A stretch of 64,000 bases of DNA from Flavobacterium laiguense (GCF_003097655.1 NZ_QCZH01000004.1:1-64000); one strand, 5' to 3'; counted from the first letter of the stretch, positions 8,679 to 18,431 are shown. A program made the numbers and translations. Notes: generated from the sequence alone by a model not told the origin.

Positions 8679-9710
8679 ATGCTTGCAGAACGATTAGACA
8701 AATTCTTTTTTAAGCTAAAGAAATATATTGTTACACAAAAAAATGGATTTTATATACTACCCTTTGTTGCTAATTCTCCACAAGTAATGATCGAAAGTTT
8801 ATCTGGAATTCCTTATAATAAACCGGACCCTGATAATAACATTATTACGACCAACAACCCATTTACTAAAGGAACCTTTGAATATCAAGAAATTGAAGAA
8901 GGATTATGGCTCATGTATATTGACTTGGATGTTAAAAAAAATACAAGTCATAATTTATTATATGACCCTAGTTTACCGAGTGATTATTATAACCTTGCTT
9001 TTCGGCTGGATACAACAGATGCAAAAATTCAACTAATTGGGGGTCACAATTTTCAAAACAATAGTGGGATCTTTAGTAAGCCAAAAGCACAATCAATAAA
9101 TTTTTTTCATAAAGACTCAAAATCCATACACCTAGTAGCCTATTTTTCTTCTCAATGGCTAGAGAAAAACATAAAAGAGAATGCTTTCGGTTTTTATAAT
9201 TCTATCCAATACTTTATTGATTCTGATAGAGAAAGTATGAATATCCCTCACTTTTTTTGTAATACCAACACCTTAACTGAAGACATGGCATCTATTTTTT
9301 CCCATAGTATAGGAAATGCAAACAATAATAAACTATCCTTGAAAATTAAGACATTAGAATTGTTGCAGTATTCTCTTTTTAAAATTTCAAAAGAAACTCA
9401 AAATAGTAGTATTTCACTTACAGAAGTTTTGCTCGGATATATTTATCAGCCATTTCCAGGAATACCTCATTTGTCAAAAGAAATTGGCATTTCCCCTTCT
9501 AAACTAAAAACTGATTTTAAAAAAGAGGTAGGAAAGTCATTGTTTCAATTTTTTCAAGAAAAACAAATGGCTTTGGCAAAAGAAATGTTATCAAATGATT
9601 CTCTATTGATTAAAAACATTTCTTATACTTTTGGTTATGAAAATGTGAGTAAATTTTCTACTGCATTTAAAAAACATCATGGGCATTTGCCTTCAGAGAG
9701 AAATTACTAA
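8679..9710 (+). CDS. AraC-family transcriptional regulator
   Basis: The 343-residue product ends in an AraC-type double helix-turn-helix domain. The first HTH is near 265-285 (LSKEIGISPSKLKTDFKKEV). The second is near 310-335 (IKNISYTFGYENVSKFSTAF), followed by the conserved KKHHGHLPSE. The N-terminal ~240 residues have no motif I recognise and are presumably the sensory part, as in PchR-like regulators. There is no signal or membrane segment, so it acts in the cytoplasm. It diverges from the T9SS pseudogene and the adhesin, which are candidate past or present targets. Confidence 0.85.
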   Translation: MLAERLDKFFFKLKKYIVTQKNGFYILPFVANSPQVMIESLSGIPYNKPDPDNNIITTNNPFTKGTFEYQEIEEGLWLMYIDLDVKKNTSHNLLYDPSLPSDYYNLAFRLDTTDAKIQLIGGHNFQNNSGIFSKPKAQSINFFHKDSKSIHLVAYFSSQWLEKNIKENAFGFYNSIQYFIDSDRESMNIPHFFCNTNTLTEDMASIFSHSIGNANNNKLSLKIKTLELLQYSLFKISKETQNSSISLTEVLLGYIYQPFPGIPHLSKEIGISPSKLKTDFKKEVGKSLFQFFQEKQMALAKEMLSNDSLLIKNISYTFGYENVSKFSTAFKKHHGHLPSERNY

Positions 9711-9756
9711 AGGCTTTTATTTTTGACTTCACTGTAATCTGGATTACTACGTTACC

Positions 9757-9766
9757 ATGTTATTGG
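9757..9766. repeat. Left target-site duplication of the first MITE-like element
   Basis: ATGTTATTGG here is repeated exactly at 9950-9959, on the other side of the inverted-repeat element at 9767-9949. This is the expected footprint of a transposition event. Confidence 0.7.
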
Positions 9767-9949
9767 CAGGGCAAACGCACGAGTTAAAAAAACAACCGCA
9801 GATTCGCAGATTTATTACTTGAAATACTAAATTTTGTGATTTTATAGAAACCAATTTGCGCCAATTCCGCTGAAAGCGGTTAATTTAGAATAAAATTTTT
9901 CATTAAAATCTGCGAATCTGCGGTAAAAATAACTGATGCGTTTGCCCTG
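9767..9949. mobile_element. MITE-like non-autonomous element (183 bp)
   Basis: The ends are inverted repeats of about 48 bp. The outer 13 bp, CAGGGCAAACGCA, are perfect, and a second perfect block reads ACCGCAGATTCGCAGATTT. The interior (about 85 bp) is non-coding and holds a small hairpin, CCGCT-GAA-AGCGG. A 10-bp direct repeat flanks the element (9757-9766 and 9950-9959). There is no transposase, so movement would need one supplied in trans. The transposase family is not identifiable. It lies at the left edge of the metal island. Confidence 0.75.
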
Positions 9950-9959
9950 ATGTTATTGG

Positions 9960-10299
9960 TGGTTTTGAGTTAAATTAATCCCTAGTTACGAATTTCCTAA
10001 AACATCTTTAATATAAAACCATTTTTATATTAAGCCAAATACCCAAATCCATTGAAGTGGTTAAAGTTCTACAAAATCATACATCTCCGCCTAATTTCGG
10101 AAGTATCGGTCTGACAACAACTATTATTTTGATAGTGCAAAAATACTTAGAAAGCACGCTTAATCTTTTTTTATTACCTCAACCCTAGAGTTCTTATAAA
10201 AACAAAACCCCTCTCGTTTCCCTTGAAGTTCTTGGGTATGCGTGAGGGATTGCAGCTAGCTACCGAAGTAGCGCTTCCCGATAGCTATCGGGAAGCCCG
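9960..10299. other. Intergenic stretch between MITE-like element and copA terminator
   Basis: There is no supported gene. From about 10195 it matches the duplicated segment at 603. A 20-bp palindrome, TTCCCGATAGCTATCGGGAA (10275-10294), belongs to a family seen several times in this window. Confidence 0.5.
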
Positions 10300-10360
10300 A
10301 CCGCCGCTAGAGAAAAGGGCAATGAAGACAAAGTGTCTAGCCCTTTTTTCTAGCGGCGGT
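10300..10360 (-). terminator. Long hairpin/terminator downstream of copA
   Basis: Arms at 10300-10320 and 10340-10360 pair over 21 bp with one mismatch around a 19-base loop. The inner part (AAAAGGGC/GCCCTTTT) is terminator-like on the minus strand, 30 bases beyond the copA stop. A decayed copy is at 695-755. Confidence 0.6.
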
Positions 10361-10390
10361 CACGCCCAAAAGTATAGTAGTGGTGTTTTT

Positions 10391-12928
10391 CTAAAGCTTT
10401 AAATTCCTTAATCGCAATGCATTTACAATTACGGAAACCGAGCTAAAACTCATGGCCAAAGCCGCGATCATGGGCGATAGCAAAATCCCGAAAACAGGAT
10501 ACAAAACCCCAGCCGCAATTGGGATTCCTAAGACATTGTATAAAAACGCAAAAACTAAATTTTGCTTGATGTTTTGCATCACGGCATGACTCAAATTTCT
10601 GGCTTTTACGATGCCTTGCAAATCGCCTTTTACCAAAGTGATTTTGGCACTTTCGATAGCGACATCGGTTCCGGTTCCCATGGCAATTCCAACATTGGCT
10701 TGCGCCAAAGCCGGAGCATCGTTTATCCCGTCGCCCGCCATGGCCACAATTTTGCCTTGCGCTTGCAATTTCTTAATTTCTTCGAACTTATCCTCTGGCA
10801 AACAACTGGCTTTGTAAGATGATAATCCTAATTCATCAGCCACTGCTTTGGCGGTATTTTCATTATCACCGGTAAGCATTACTACTTCAACTCCTTGACG
10901 CATTAGTTCTTTTATCGCTGCCTTACTGGTACTTTTTATGGCATCCGTAATTGATACAAATCCGATAGCTTCTCCATCAATGCCTATATACGAAACGGTT
11001 TTGCCTAATTTTTGCTCAGCACTAATTTTATTTTCTAAATCATCTGAAACAGTAACATTAACTTGTTCCATTAATTTTTGATTTCCAAGTGCTACTTTTT
11101 TATTCGATACCGCGCCCAAAACCCCTTTTCCCGCAATGGCTTCAAAACCTTCGACTTCTAACAAAGCTATATTTCTCGCTTTCGCAAAATCGACTATGGC
11201 TTCCGCCAAAGGATGCTCGCTGTATTTATTGAGTGAGGCAATAAATTGTAACACCTCATCCTCTTCTTTAACGATTACATAGATTTTCTCCACAGAAGGT
11301 TTTCCCTCGGTAATTGTCCCTGTTTTATCGGTAATTAAAACATTTACTTTATTCATATTTTCTAAGGCTTCGGCATTTTTTATCAAAACACCCGATTGCG
11401 CCCCTTTCCCCACTCCAACCATAACCGACATGGGAGTTGCCAAGCCCAAAGCACAGGGACAGGCAATAATCAATACCGCAATGGCATTGATGAATCCATA
11501 TACCAAAGCGGGTTCAGGACCAAAACTTGCCCAAACAACAAATGTTAGCACGGCAACCAACACCACAATGGGAACAAAATATTTGGCAATGGTATCTGCT
11601 AACTTCTGGATGGGTGCTCTAGAACGACTGGCAACGTTTACCATTTGTATAATTTGGGAAAGCAAGGTTTCTGACCCTACTTTTTCGGCCAGCATTACAA
11701 AGGATTTAGTTCCGTTAATAGTTCCGGAACTCACAGCATCCCCCACCGTTTTGTCAACAGGTATAGGTTCTCCGGTGAGCATGGACTCATCTATAGTACT
11801 AGCTCCGCTGGTGATTTTTCCGTCTACGGGGATTTTTTCTCCTGGTTTGACGCGCAACAAATCGCCTTTCTTGATGTCATGAATGGAGATTATAGAATCG
11901 TTTCCGTCAACCACCAAAGTAGCTTCGGTAGGGGCTAATTTCAATAATGCTTTTATGGCTCCACTGGTTTGGCTGTGCGCTTTGGCCTCCATCAATTGTC
12001 CCAACAAAACCAAAGTAAGGATTACGGTTGTGGCTTCAAAATAAAGCGAAACAACTCCGTTATGATTTTTAAACTCATGCGGAAAAATACTTGGAAAGAG
12101 CAAGCCTACCAAACTAAACAGGAACGCCACTCCAGATCCAATTCCGATAAGGGTAAACATATTGAGATTCCACGTTAGTATGGATTTCCAAGCTCTAACG
12201 AAGAATATCCAACAGGCATAAAATACAACCGGCAACGATAAAAATAGCTGAACCCAATTCCAACTGTTTGCATCCATTAATTGATACATTGGATTATTCG
12301 GAATCATGTCCGACATGGCGATAATGAAAATAGGCGTTGTAAATCCAACCGCAATTTTCATTTTACGCAACATCTTTTTATAGCCCTTTTCTTCATCTGA
12401 ATCGGCAGTTGCCATTGGCACCAAATCCATTCCGCAAATACTACAGGATCCTGGCTGATCTTTAACAATTTCGGGATGCATCGGGCAAGTGTACTGTGTT
12501 TTCTGTACGGTTAATTCAGGGTATTTCACTAAATCCATTCCACAAACAGGGCAATCTCCTGCTTGGTCATAGACTTTTTCGCCTTCGCAAAACATGGGGC
12601 AATAGTATTTTCCTGGGTTATTATTTTGGATTTTCTTGTGCTGATTGTCGCCTGACCCTTTTGAGCTGCAGCATGATTTCGCTACTGGCGTATCATCCGG
12701 TTTGTGAACTGTTGCCACCGAATCGCTTTCGCTGATGGTGTATTTCCCAACGGCATACAATGCTTTTTGGAATTGGAAAATAGGAATGTGTTTTTCCATC
12801 GTGATTGTTGCCATTGGTGGATCCAAAGTGACCGAAGCTTTTACTCCTTCAATCGTATTTAATGTTTTCTCCACTTTCGAACGGCAACCATCGCAGGACA
12901 TTCCCGTAATTGTATAAGTATGTATCAT
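10391..12928 (-). CDS. copA: Copper-exporting P1B-type ATPase
   Basis: This 845-residue inner-membrane pump exports Cu(I) (possibly also Ag) from the cytoplasm at the cost of ATP. An HMA domain lies at 1-65 (GMSCDGC, Cys12 and Cys15). Two heavy-metal-binding domains follow near 107-135 ([10 protein letters not shown]...CPVCGMDL) and 144-172 ([10 protein letters not shown]...CSICGMDL). The eight-helix core contains the actuator TGEPIPVD motif, CPC in IACPCALG (Cys490/Cys492), the phosphorylation motif DKTGT (Asp534), and the hinge [10 protein letters not shown]. The first HMBD has FCEGE in place of HPE. It follows the HMA-AraC regulator by 125 bases and probably belongs to the same metal regulon. 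Confidence 0.95.
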   Translation of the reverse strand: MIHTYTITGMSCDGCRSKVEKTLNTIEGVKASVTLDPPMATITMEKHIPIFQFQKALYAVGKYTISESDSVATVHKPDDTPVAKSCCSSKGSGDNQHKKIQNNNPGKYYCPMFCEGEKVYDQAGDCPVCGMDLVKYPELTVQKTQYTCPMHPEIVKDQPGSCSICGMDLVPMATADSDEEKGYKKMLRKMKIAVGFTTPIFIIAMSDMIPNNPMYQLMDANSWNWVQLFLSLPVVFYACWIFFVRAWKSILTWNLNMFTLIGIGSGVAFLFSLVGLLFPSIFPHEFKNHNGVVSLYFEATTVILTLVLLGQLMEAKAHSQTSGAIKALLKLAPTEATLVVDGNDSIISIHDIKKGDLLRVKPGEKIPVDGKITSGASTIDESMLTGEPIPVDKTVGDAVSSGTINGTKSFVMLAEKVGSETLLSQIIQMVNVASRSRAPIQKLADTIAKYFVPIVVLVAVLTFVVWASFGPEPALVYGFINAIAVLIIACPCALGLATPMSVMVGVGKGAQSGVLIKNAEALENMNKVNVLITDKTGTITEGKPSVEKIYVIVKEEDEVLQFIASLNKYSEHPLAEAIVDFAKARNIALLEVEGFEAIAGKGVLGAVSNKKVALGNQKLMEQVNVTVSDDLENKISAEQKLGKTVSYIGIDGEAIGFVSITDAIKSTSKAAIKELMRQGVEVVMLTGDNENTAKAVADELGLSSYKASCLPEDKFEEIKKLQAQGKIVAMAGDGINDAPALAQANVGIAMGTGTDVAIESAKITLVKGDLQGIVKARNLSHAVMQNIKQNLVFAFLYNVLGIPIAAGVLYPVFGILLSPMIAALAMSFSSVSVIVNALRLRNLKL

Positions 12929-13053
12929 AATTTTGAATTAAAAAATAGCTTTACAAATAGACAAGGCTATTAAAATTAACTAATTTAAGTTATTCAAAGT
13001 TCTGAAATAATGCATTTCTACTCTTGTAGAATTTTTAAAATGATTTGTAAAAT

Positions 13054-13620
13054 TTATAAACTATCAATCTGACTCCTTTTGATTTCAAGTGCTTTTTTGA
13101 AATTCGTTGGAGTCATTCCAGTCATTTTCTTAAACTGATTACTTAAATGAGCGACATCACTGTAATTCATTTTAAAAGCAATTTCACTTAATGACAATTC
13201 GTTATAACGCAACAATTCTTTGACTTTCTCTATTTTTTGAACGATGAAATAATACTCTATGGTTATTCCTTCCACTTCAGAGAACAAAGTACTTAAGGCG
13301 TTGTATTCTTGACCTAAATGAGTCGCCAAATAATGGGACAAATTGGTCTTTAAATCTAAATTTTGATGATGGACCAGGGTTACAATTTGGTTTTTGATTC
13401 TTTCGACGGTAACAATAGTCTTATCCTCCAATAATTCGAAACCAAGCTCATTTAATCTTTTACTTAAAATTGCTTTGTCTTTTTCATTCCAATCCTCCAA
13501 AAGTTCTACTTGACCTAACTCGATTGCAACAGGGTGAATACCGAGTTTTTCAAACTCGGACTTCACCACCATAATGCAACGATCACAAACCATATTTTTG
13601 ATATATACTTTCACTCCCAA
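13054..13620 (-). CDS. AraC-type regulator with HMA-like N-terminus
   Basis: The 188-residue protein begins with a short ferredoxin-like heavy-metal domain (VYIKNMVCDRCIMVVKSEFEK, CxxC at residues 12-15; first 20 residues of motif: VYIKNMVCDRCIMVVKSEFE). It ends in an AraC HTH (LSLSEIAFKMNYSDVAHLSN then FKKMTGMTPTNFKK). Only part of the usual double HTH precedes it. The natural inference is a cytoplasmic sensor in which metal binding at the CxxC controls DNA binding. It sits between the multicopper oxidase (30 bases upstream) and copA, as expected for a regulator of this island. It is much shorter than the classic 290-residue AraC. Confidence 0.8.
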   Translation of the reverse strand: MGVKVYIKNMVCDRCIMVVKSEFEKLGIHPVAIELGQVELLEDWNEKDKAILSKRLNELGFELLEDKTIVTVERIKNQIVTLVHHQNLDLKTNLSHYLATHLGQEYNALSTLFSEVEGITIEYYFIVQKIEKVKELLRYNELSLSEIAFKMNYSDVAHLSNQFKKMTGMTPTNFKKALEIKRSQIDSL

Positions 13621-13649
13621 TTTTATAAAAAAAAATTAATTAAAGTCTT

Positions 13650-15893
13650 CTAATAATTCAAATTTACTCCAAAACCTAGTCCCATATCACTGTCGTAATG
13701 TGTAGTTACACCAAAATTTCGTTTTATAACATATCGCAATCCTGCCATATATTCTTTATCAGTATTCCACATTAAACTCATTCGAAGCCTTTTAGAAACC
13801 GGAATGTCTTTTCGTTCAAACTGTAAGCGTACATTTCCATCGGTGAATACTTCGGCTTGAGCTACAATAAGCATAGGCAATGTAAAATTAATACCGGCAC
13901 TAAAAACTGAACGTACATCTTTGGTACTTTTTTGCCCAAAAATATTCTCTTCCATTTCGCCATCTTCCATTTTTCTGTATCGCCAATCGAAACCTATAAA
14001 GGGCATTATCCATTGCATTTTACCAATATATCGCCCAATATGTGTTTCGGTTTCGTAACCGTGATGGTCATTGTAACCTAAACGCCATTCTGTGCCAATG
14101 CTCCAACGAGTGCTTTGATACATTGCCTCTCCATCGTTGCCATTGGTTGCAAAATCATTTTCTGCCATAAAGTGAAATTTTCTATCGTCGGCAAATAATT
14201 TACGACGTGCTAATTTTGGATCTGGAATTTCTGGGTTTGGAGCTTGGTTTTCATAAGTAAAAACTCTACCCATGCCACTCATCATGTGGTATAAAATATG
14301 ACAATGAAAAAACCAATCTCCCTCTACATTCGCATTAAATTCGAAGACATCTGTTTCCATCGGCATTATGTCTACAACATTTTTCATTGGAGCATAATCT
14401 CCTTGACCATTTAAGAGTCTAAAATCGTGTCCGTGCAAGTGCATTGGGTGACGCATCATAGAGCCGTTGTAAATTGTAACACGAATATTTTCACCTTTTT
14501 TGATTAGGATTTTATCCGTTTCAGAAACTACTTTGTTGTCTAAACTCCAAACATAGCGATTCATATTTCCTGAAAGTTCAAATCTTAATTCTTTTACGGG
14601 AGCCTCTTTGGGAAGAATTGTTTTTGTTGGAGATTTCAACATTGCGTAGTTCAAAGTAACTATATCTGAAAGTGCATTACTATTGTAATCCGCTTCGGTC
14701 ATTTTCTTATCACCCATTTTATCTTTCGATTTTGGCTTTGTTTCACCTGTAATTTCTGGGTACATTACCACATTCATATCCATTTGATTGTAAGACATAC
14801 TCATTCCCATATCATCTAAATCACCATTCATTTTCATCATATCGTTCATCATTTTCATCCCTTCAAAATATTTGAGTTTAGGAAGAGGCGAAATTAGTTG
14901 CTTGATACCATCTCCAATAAAATAAGAGGCTGAATACAATCTATCTTCGGTCGTCGCTAAAAATTCAAAAGCGGTTTTATCGGCAGGAATTGTAACAACA
15001 ACATCATACGTTTCAGAAACGCCAACAATTAATCGATCGACTTCTACAGGTTCTACATCGTTACCATCGTTAGCAACAACGGTTATTTTTCCGCCTGCAT
15101 AAGTTAGCCAAAAATAAGAAGAAGCTCCACCGTTGGAAATTCGTAAACGTACTTTATCCCCTGCTTTTAAAGGTTTTCCATCAATACTCTTAAGATCAGT
15201 ACTAGGTTTACCATTCATCAAAATTTTATCGTAAAATACGTCGCTTACGTCCATTGCATTCATTCGCTTCCATTCGTTTATCACTTTGGTTTTGAAATGC
15301 CCTTGCTTAATAGCTTCAGTATAACTTTGTGTTGTTCCTTTTTTGATGGCAGGAAAATCATTTGCATTGTGCAACATTCTGTGAATATTATTCGGGTTCA
15401 TATCCGTCCATTCACTTAGTACTATTGGAACTGTGGGTAAATCATCAATTCCTTTTCTAAAGGTTGGATCATCTGCTTTTTTATTCATCACAAAGGAACC
15501 ATACATTCCAATTTGCTCCTGTAATCCAGAATGACTATGATACCAATGTGTTCCGTGTTGGATGATCGGGAAAGTGTATTTATGAGTTGTGTGTGGCTTG
15601 ATTGGCATTTGTGTAAGATTGGGAACTCCATCTTCTTTGTTAGGCAAAAGTAAACCGTGCCAATGTGTAGAGGTTTCTTCCTCTAATTCATTATGCACAT
15701 AAATTTCTGCTATGTCACCCTCTGTAAAGGTTAAAGTAGGCATAGGGATTTGTCCGTTTACTGCAATAGCGTGTCTTTCTTTGCCTGTAAAATTCACTAT
15801 TGTATCACGAACATAGAGGTCGTAACGGACTACTTTTTGAGCTGATGCTGTAATCGTAATTAATAGTGTTATAATTAAGGTTTTAATTTTCAT
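13650..15893 (-). CDS. Multicopper oxidase (CopA/PcoA type) fused to a CopB-like barrel domain
   Basis: This 747-residue periplasmic enzyme probably oxidises Cu(I) to Cu(II). A signal peptide ends at about residue 18. Cupredoxin domain 1 carries HWHG (77-80) and HWYHSH (116-121). A Met-rich stretch near 345-378 (MNDMMKMNGDLDDMGMSMSY) may bind Cu(I). The last cupredoxin carries HPMHLHGHDF and HCHILYHMMSGM, so all trinuclear and type 1 ligands are present. From about residue 590 the sequence changes to a region of beta strands (WSIGTEWRLGYNDHHGYETE, MPFIGFDWRYRKM) resembling CopB/PcoB outer-membrane copper proteins. This gives one polypeptide with CopA and CopB parts. It overlaps the upstream haem-binding gene by 11 bases. 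Confidence 0.88.
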   Translation of the reverse strand: MKIKTLIITLLITITASAQKVVRYDLYVRDTIVNFTGKERHAIAVNGQIPMPTLTFTEGDIAEIYVHNELEEETSTHWHGLLLPNKEDGVPNLTQMPIKPHTTHKYTFPIIQHGTHWYHSHSGLQEQIGMYGSFVMNKKADDPTFRKGIDDLPTVPIVLSEWTDMNPNNIHRMLHNANDFPAIKKGTTQSYTEAIKQGHFKTKVINEWKRMNAMDVSDVFYDKILMNGKPSTDLKSIDGKPLKAGDKVRLRISNGGASSYFWLTYAGGKITVVANDGNDVEPVEVDRLIVGVSETYDVVVTIPADKTAFEFLATTEDRLYSASYFIGDGIKQLISPLPKLKYFEGMKMMNDMMKMNGDLDDMGMSMSYNQMDMNVVMYPEITGETKPKSKDKMGDKKMTEADYNSNALSDIVTLNYAMLKSPTKTILPKEAPVKELRFELSGNMNRYVWSLDNKVVSETDKILIKKGENIRVTIYNGSMMRHPMHLHGHDFRLLNGQGDYAPMKNVVDIMPMETDVFEFNANVEGDWFFHCHILYHMMSGMGRVFTYENQAPNPEIPDPKLARRKLFADDRKFHFMAENDFATNGNDGEAMYQSTRWSIGTEWRLGYNDHHGYETETHIGRYIGKMQWIMPFIGFDWRYRKMEDGEMEENIFGQKSTKDVRSVFSAGINFTLPMLIVAQAEVFTDGNVRLQFERKDIPVSKRLRMSLMWNTDKEYMAGLRYVIKRNFGVTTHYDSDMGLGFGVNLNY

Positions 15894-16344
15894 TTTTTGT
15901 TATGTTGTTAATCCAATTGATTATTTCCTCTTTTTGAGTAGCTGTTAGGATGACATTTCTGTGAATTAAGGTATATGAAGCTAAAGGCATTTCGCTAGAC
16001 TTAATTTGTTTGGCAATTCTATCTAGTTTATTCTTCTGCTTTCGGTTACTATAATTTCCCCATTCATTAAAATTTAGATTTTCTTTCCCTTCTGTAATGT
16101 GCCTTTCCATAAAAAACCGGGCGGGTTGGATATACGAATACAAAGGATAATTTGTATTGTTACTATGGCAGTCATAGCAGGAAGTTCGCAAAATAGTTTC
16201 TACATTTTTAGGAACGCTATACGCATTTGTAAAATCGGTTGTAACATCCTGCTCTAAACTTTCGTTCCGAGCAGGTTGATACAATTGTATTAGCAAAAAA
16301 ATAATTAACCCTGTATAAAGTGTTTTTTTGATGCTTCTTTTCAT
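15883..16344 (-). CDS. Haem-binding domain protein (CxxCH)
   Basis: The 153-residue protein has one N-terminal membrane segment or uncleaved signal (residues about 8-21). It has a single c-type haem motif, SCYDCHSNNTNYPLYSYIQP, followed by a domain of the Haem_bd type found in Bacteroidetes. The C-terminus (LASYTLIHRNVILTATQKEE) is also typical. It is likely an exported electron carrier or haem protein that serves the multicopper oxidase encoded next to it. That partnership is inferred from the 11-base overlap downstream and the 1-base gap upstream to a DUF3347 gene. Confidence 0.8.
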   Translation of the reverse strand: MKRSIKKTLYTGLIIFLLIQLYQPARNESLEQDVTTDFTNAYSVPKNVETILRTSCYDCHSNNTNYPLYSYIQPARFFMERHITEGKENLNFNEWGNYSNRKQKNKLDRIAKQIKSSEMPLASYTLIHRNVILTATQKEEIINWINNITKNEN

Positions 16345-16345
16345 C

Positions 16346-16858
16346 TTACAATGCTTTTCTCATAGAACCACAAGTAAGCATTTTAGAACCATAATAGGGG
16401 TTTTTGATGTCTTTAATTTCACTTATCCAAATAGCGCCTTTGCCATCATCTGCCATTGGACAAAAATCTTGATATAGTTTTTGTTTAGTACCAAAAAGTT
16501 TTATCAAATCGTTAATGTCTTTGCTTAACGAAACAAAATGCTCTCTTTGATGGTCTATTTTTCCAGCATTATCACCAATGTGTTCAGCATTTTCTTTTGC
16601 ACTCTCTGCAATATCCAAATAGTCTTTTTTGAGTTTTGCATCAATAGAATTTACGTTTACAGTATTAAATGCTGCATATAAAACTTTACCTGCACTTGCA
16701 GCACTTTTTGCATCGTCTTTGGTCAACGCATTTTTTAAAGTTAAATAATTGGTAACAATTTTATCGATTGAGAATTGGCTCTTCACTTTTGTGTTTTGAG
16801 CATTACTAGAACCTATTGTGAATGTTACTAATAGGATCGAAAGAATTATATTTTTCAT
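16346..16858 (-). CDS. DUF3347 protein, minimal form
   Basis: The 170-residue exported protein (signal peptide ending near residue 20, GSSNAQ) consists of one DUF3347 domain. A helical region is marked by LKKDYLDIAESAKENAEHIG and DHQREHFVSLSKDINDLIKL. It is followed by a C-terminal YQDFCPMA...YYGSKMLTCG segment with two Cys and nearby Met/His that could hold copper. DUF3347 proteins commonly accompany copper efflux genes in Bacteroidetes; the biochemical role is unknown. It is the third of three DUF3347 genes in a row, and its middle is nearly identical to that of the gene at 16901. Confidence 0.8.
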   Translation of the reverse strand: MKNIILSILLVTFTIGSSNAQNTKVKSQFSIDKIVTNYLTLKNALTKDDAKSAASAGKVLYAAFNTVNVNSIDAKLKKDYLDIAESAKENAEHIGDNAGKIDHQREHFVSLSKDINDLIKLFGTKQKLYQDFCPMADDGKGAIWISEIKDIKNPYYGSKMLTCGSMRKAL

Positions 16859-16900
16859 TTTATTGATTTTTTAAAATTTAATTTTATTTAAATGTATATA

Positions 16901-17458
16901 TTATTTTTTAGCTGAGTCGAACAATTTAGTTAAGTCATTAACATCCTTACTTAATATTTCAAAATGTTCTTTTTGATGGTCTAATTTACCTTCGTTATCG
17001 CCAATATGTTCTGCATTTTCTTTAGCACTCTCGGCAATATCCAAATAGTCTTTTTTGAGTTTTGCATCAATAGAATTTACATCTATTTTATTGAAAACTT
17101 CATATAAAGATCTTCCTGCAACAGCTGCTTGTTTAGTGTCATTTTTAGCTATTGCATTTTTTATATTGGCGAAATCACTTTGTATTTCAGTTAGAGAAAA
17201 AGCACCAGCTCCATTTTTTGATTCTGATGTGGGTTCAACAACTTTTTCAGGTGTTGCTTTTACAGGTTCAGTTAATTCCATTCCACATTTAGAACATTCG
17301 TCTCCTTTTTTTCCTGTTATTTCTGGATGCATTGAACATGCATACAATTGCGAAGTAGTTTCTGTTGTTGTAACAGCTGTTTCTTCTTGTTTATTTTTTT
17401 GGTTACAAGAGACCAATACGAATACCATTACTAGGGCTGAAAGAATTATATTTTTCAT
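16901..17458 (-). CDS. Lipoprotein with HMBD and DUF3347 domains
   Basis: This 185-residue lipoprotein has the lipobox LVSC at about 15-18. Next are a heavy-metal-binding domain near 39-66 (YACSMHPEITGKKGDECSKC then GMEL), a linker and a DUF3347 domain (about 85-185). Unlike its neighbour at 16346 it ends after DVNDLTKLF and lacks the C-terminal FCPMA...CG segment. HMBD supplies a metal-ligand set instead, so the two genes look like subfunctionalised duplicates. The first 70 residues also resemble the stand-alone protein at 29890. Confidence 0.8.
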   Translation of the reverse strand: MKNIILSALVMVFVLVSCNQKNKQEETAVTTTETTSQLYACSMHPEITGKKGDECSKCGMELTEPVKATPEKVVEPTSESKNGAGAFSLTEIQSDFANIKNAIAKNDTKQAAVAGRSLYEVFNKIDVNSIDAKLKKDYLDIAESAKENAEHIGDNEGKLDHQKEHFEILSKDVNDLTKLFDSAKK

Positions 17459-17475
17459 TTTTTATTGTTAATTAA

Positions 17476-18312
17476 TTATTTAATTGTTTCTACCACACTA
17501 CCACAACTCAACATTTGAGATCCATAATATGGATTTTTGATTGTGTTTTCTTTACTTAACCAATTCATTTTTTTCATCGGACAATATTGATAATAAACCA
17601 CCTCTTTTGGTTTTGAAACTTTAATCAATTCATAAACTTCTTGAGACAATGAGTTAAATACATCTCTTTGTTTTTCAACATCCTGCGTTTCAGAAACACT
17701 TTTTGTATTGGCTGTTAAATCTTTAAACACTTTCATCCAAGCCATATGCTCCTCCACTTTTAAAGTTTCCATTTTGACAGCGGCAATAGAGGATAATAAT
17801 GCTGTTGATTTTTCGGAGGCTGTTTTACCATCCGTTTTTACTAAAGCATCCTTCAATAAAAAATAATTATCAAAAACGGATTGCAATTGATTTGTTTCTT
17901 GATTTACTGAAACGGTAGAAATATTTTCGATTGCTACTTCGTTTTTTAATTCAGCTTGAATTTCCACTTTTGCTTCTCTATCGTATTGACAACAACCGTT
18001 CAGACTGGAATAAGCCTTCTCTGGTGCAAGAAAAAAATCACTATCATATCCTGCCAAAGCAATTTTTTTTAAGATCTCTTCTTGATTTGTTTTTTTTGAA
18101 TCATAAGTAAGTGTTGCCATTTTGGTGTCTTTATTCCAAACTACTTCCGCTATGTTTTTTTGACTTCCTGCTTTATCAATTTTAGATTTACACATTCCAC
18201 AATTACCATATATCTTTACCGTTTCGATTTTGGCATTATTAATTTGCGCGTTTGATTGTGTGATAGCAAGCACTGTTAATGCTACCATCATTATTTTTTT
18301 TAATGAATTCAT
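17476..18312 (-). CDS. HMA-like domain fused to DUF3347, exported
   Basis: The 278-residue protein has a signal peptide (ending near 22, ITQSNAQ). An HMA-like domain follows with IYGNCGMCKSKIDKAGS as its metal loop (CxxC), then CCQYDRE and a linker. A DUF3347 domain (about 140-278) ends in YYQYCPMKKMNWLSKE and YYGSQMLSCG. It lies at the head of the run of genes read leftwards to the regulator, and probably delivers or buffers copper in the periplasm. The order (HMA, HMBD, bare) across the three DUF3347 genes is notable. Confidence 0.8.
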   Translation of the reverse strand: MNSLKKIMMVALTVLAITQSNAQINNAKIETVKIYGNCGMCKSKIDKAGSQKNIAEVVWNKDTKMATLTYDSKKTNQEEILKKIALAGYDSDFFLAPEKAYSSLNGCCQYDREAKVEIQAELKNEVAIENISTVSVNQETNQLQSVFDNYFLLKDALVKTDGKTASEKSTALLSSIAAVKMETLKVEEHMAWMKVFKDLTANTKSVSETQDVEKQRDVFNSLSQEVYELIKVSKPKEVVYYQYCPMKKMNWLSKENTIKNPYYGSQMLSCGSVVETIK

Positions 18313-18431
18313 GGTGTATTATTTTTTTTTTAAATGAATAAGTAAAAAAACAGTCAAACTATAGCATTGAAACCATGTTCGAACAATTTAAACTTATATT
18401 AATGAAGATTTAAAGCAATATTTGCTTAGAA

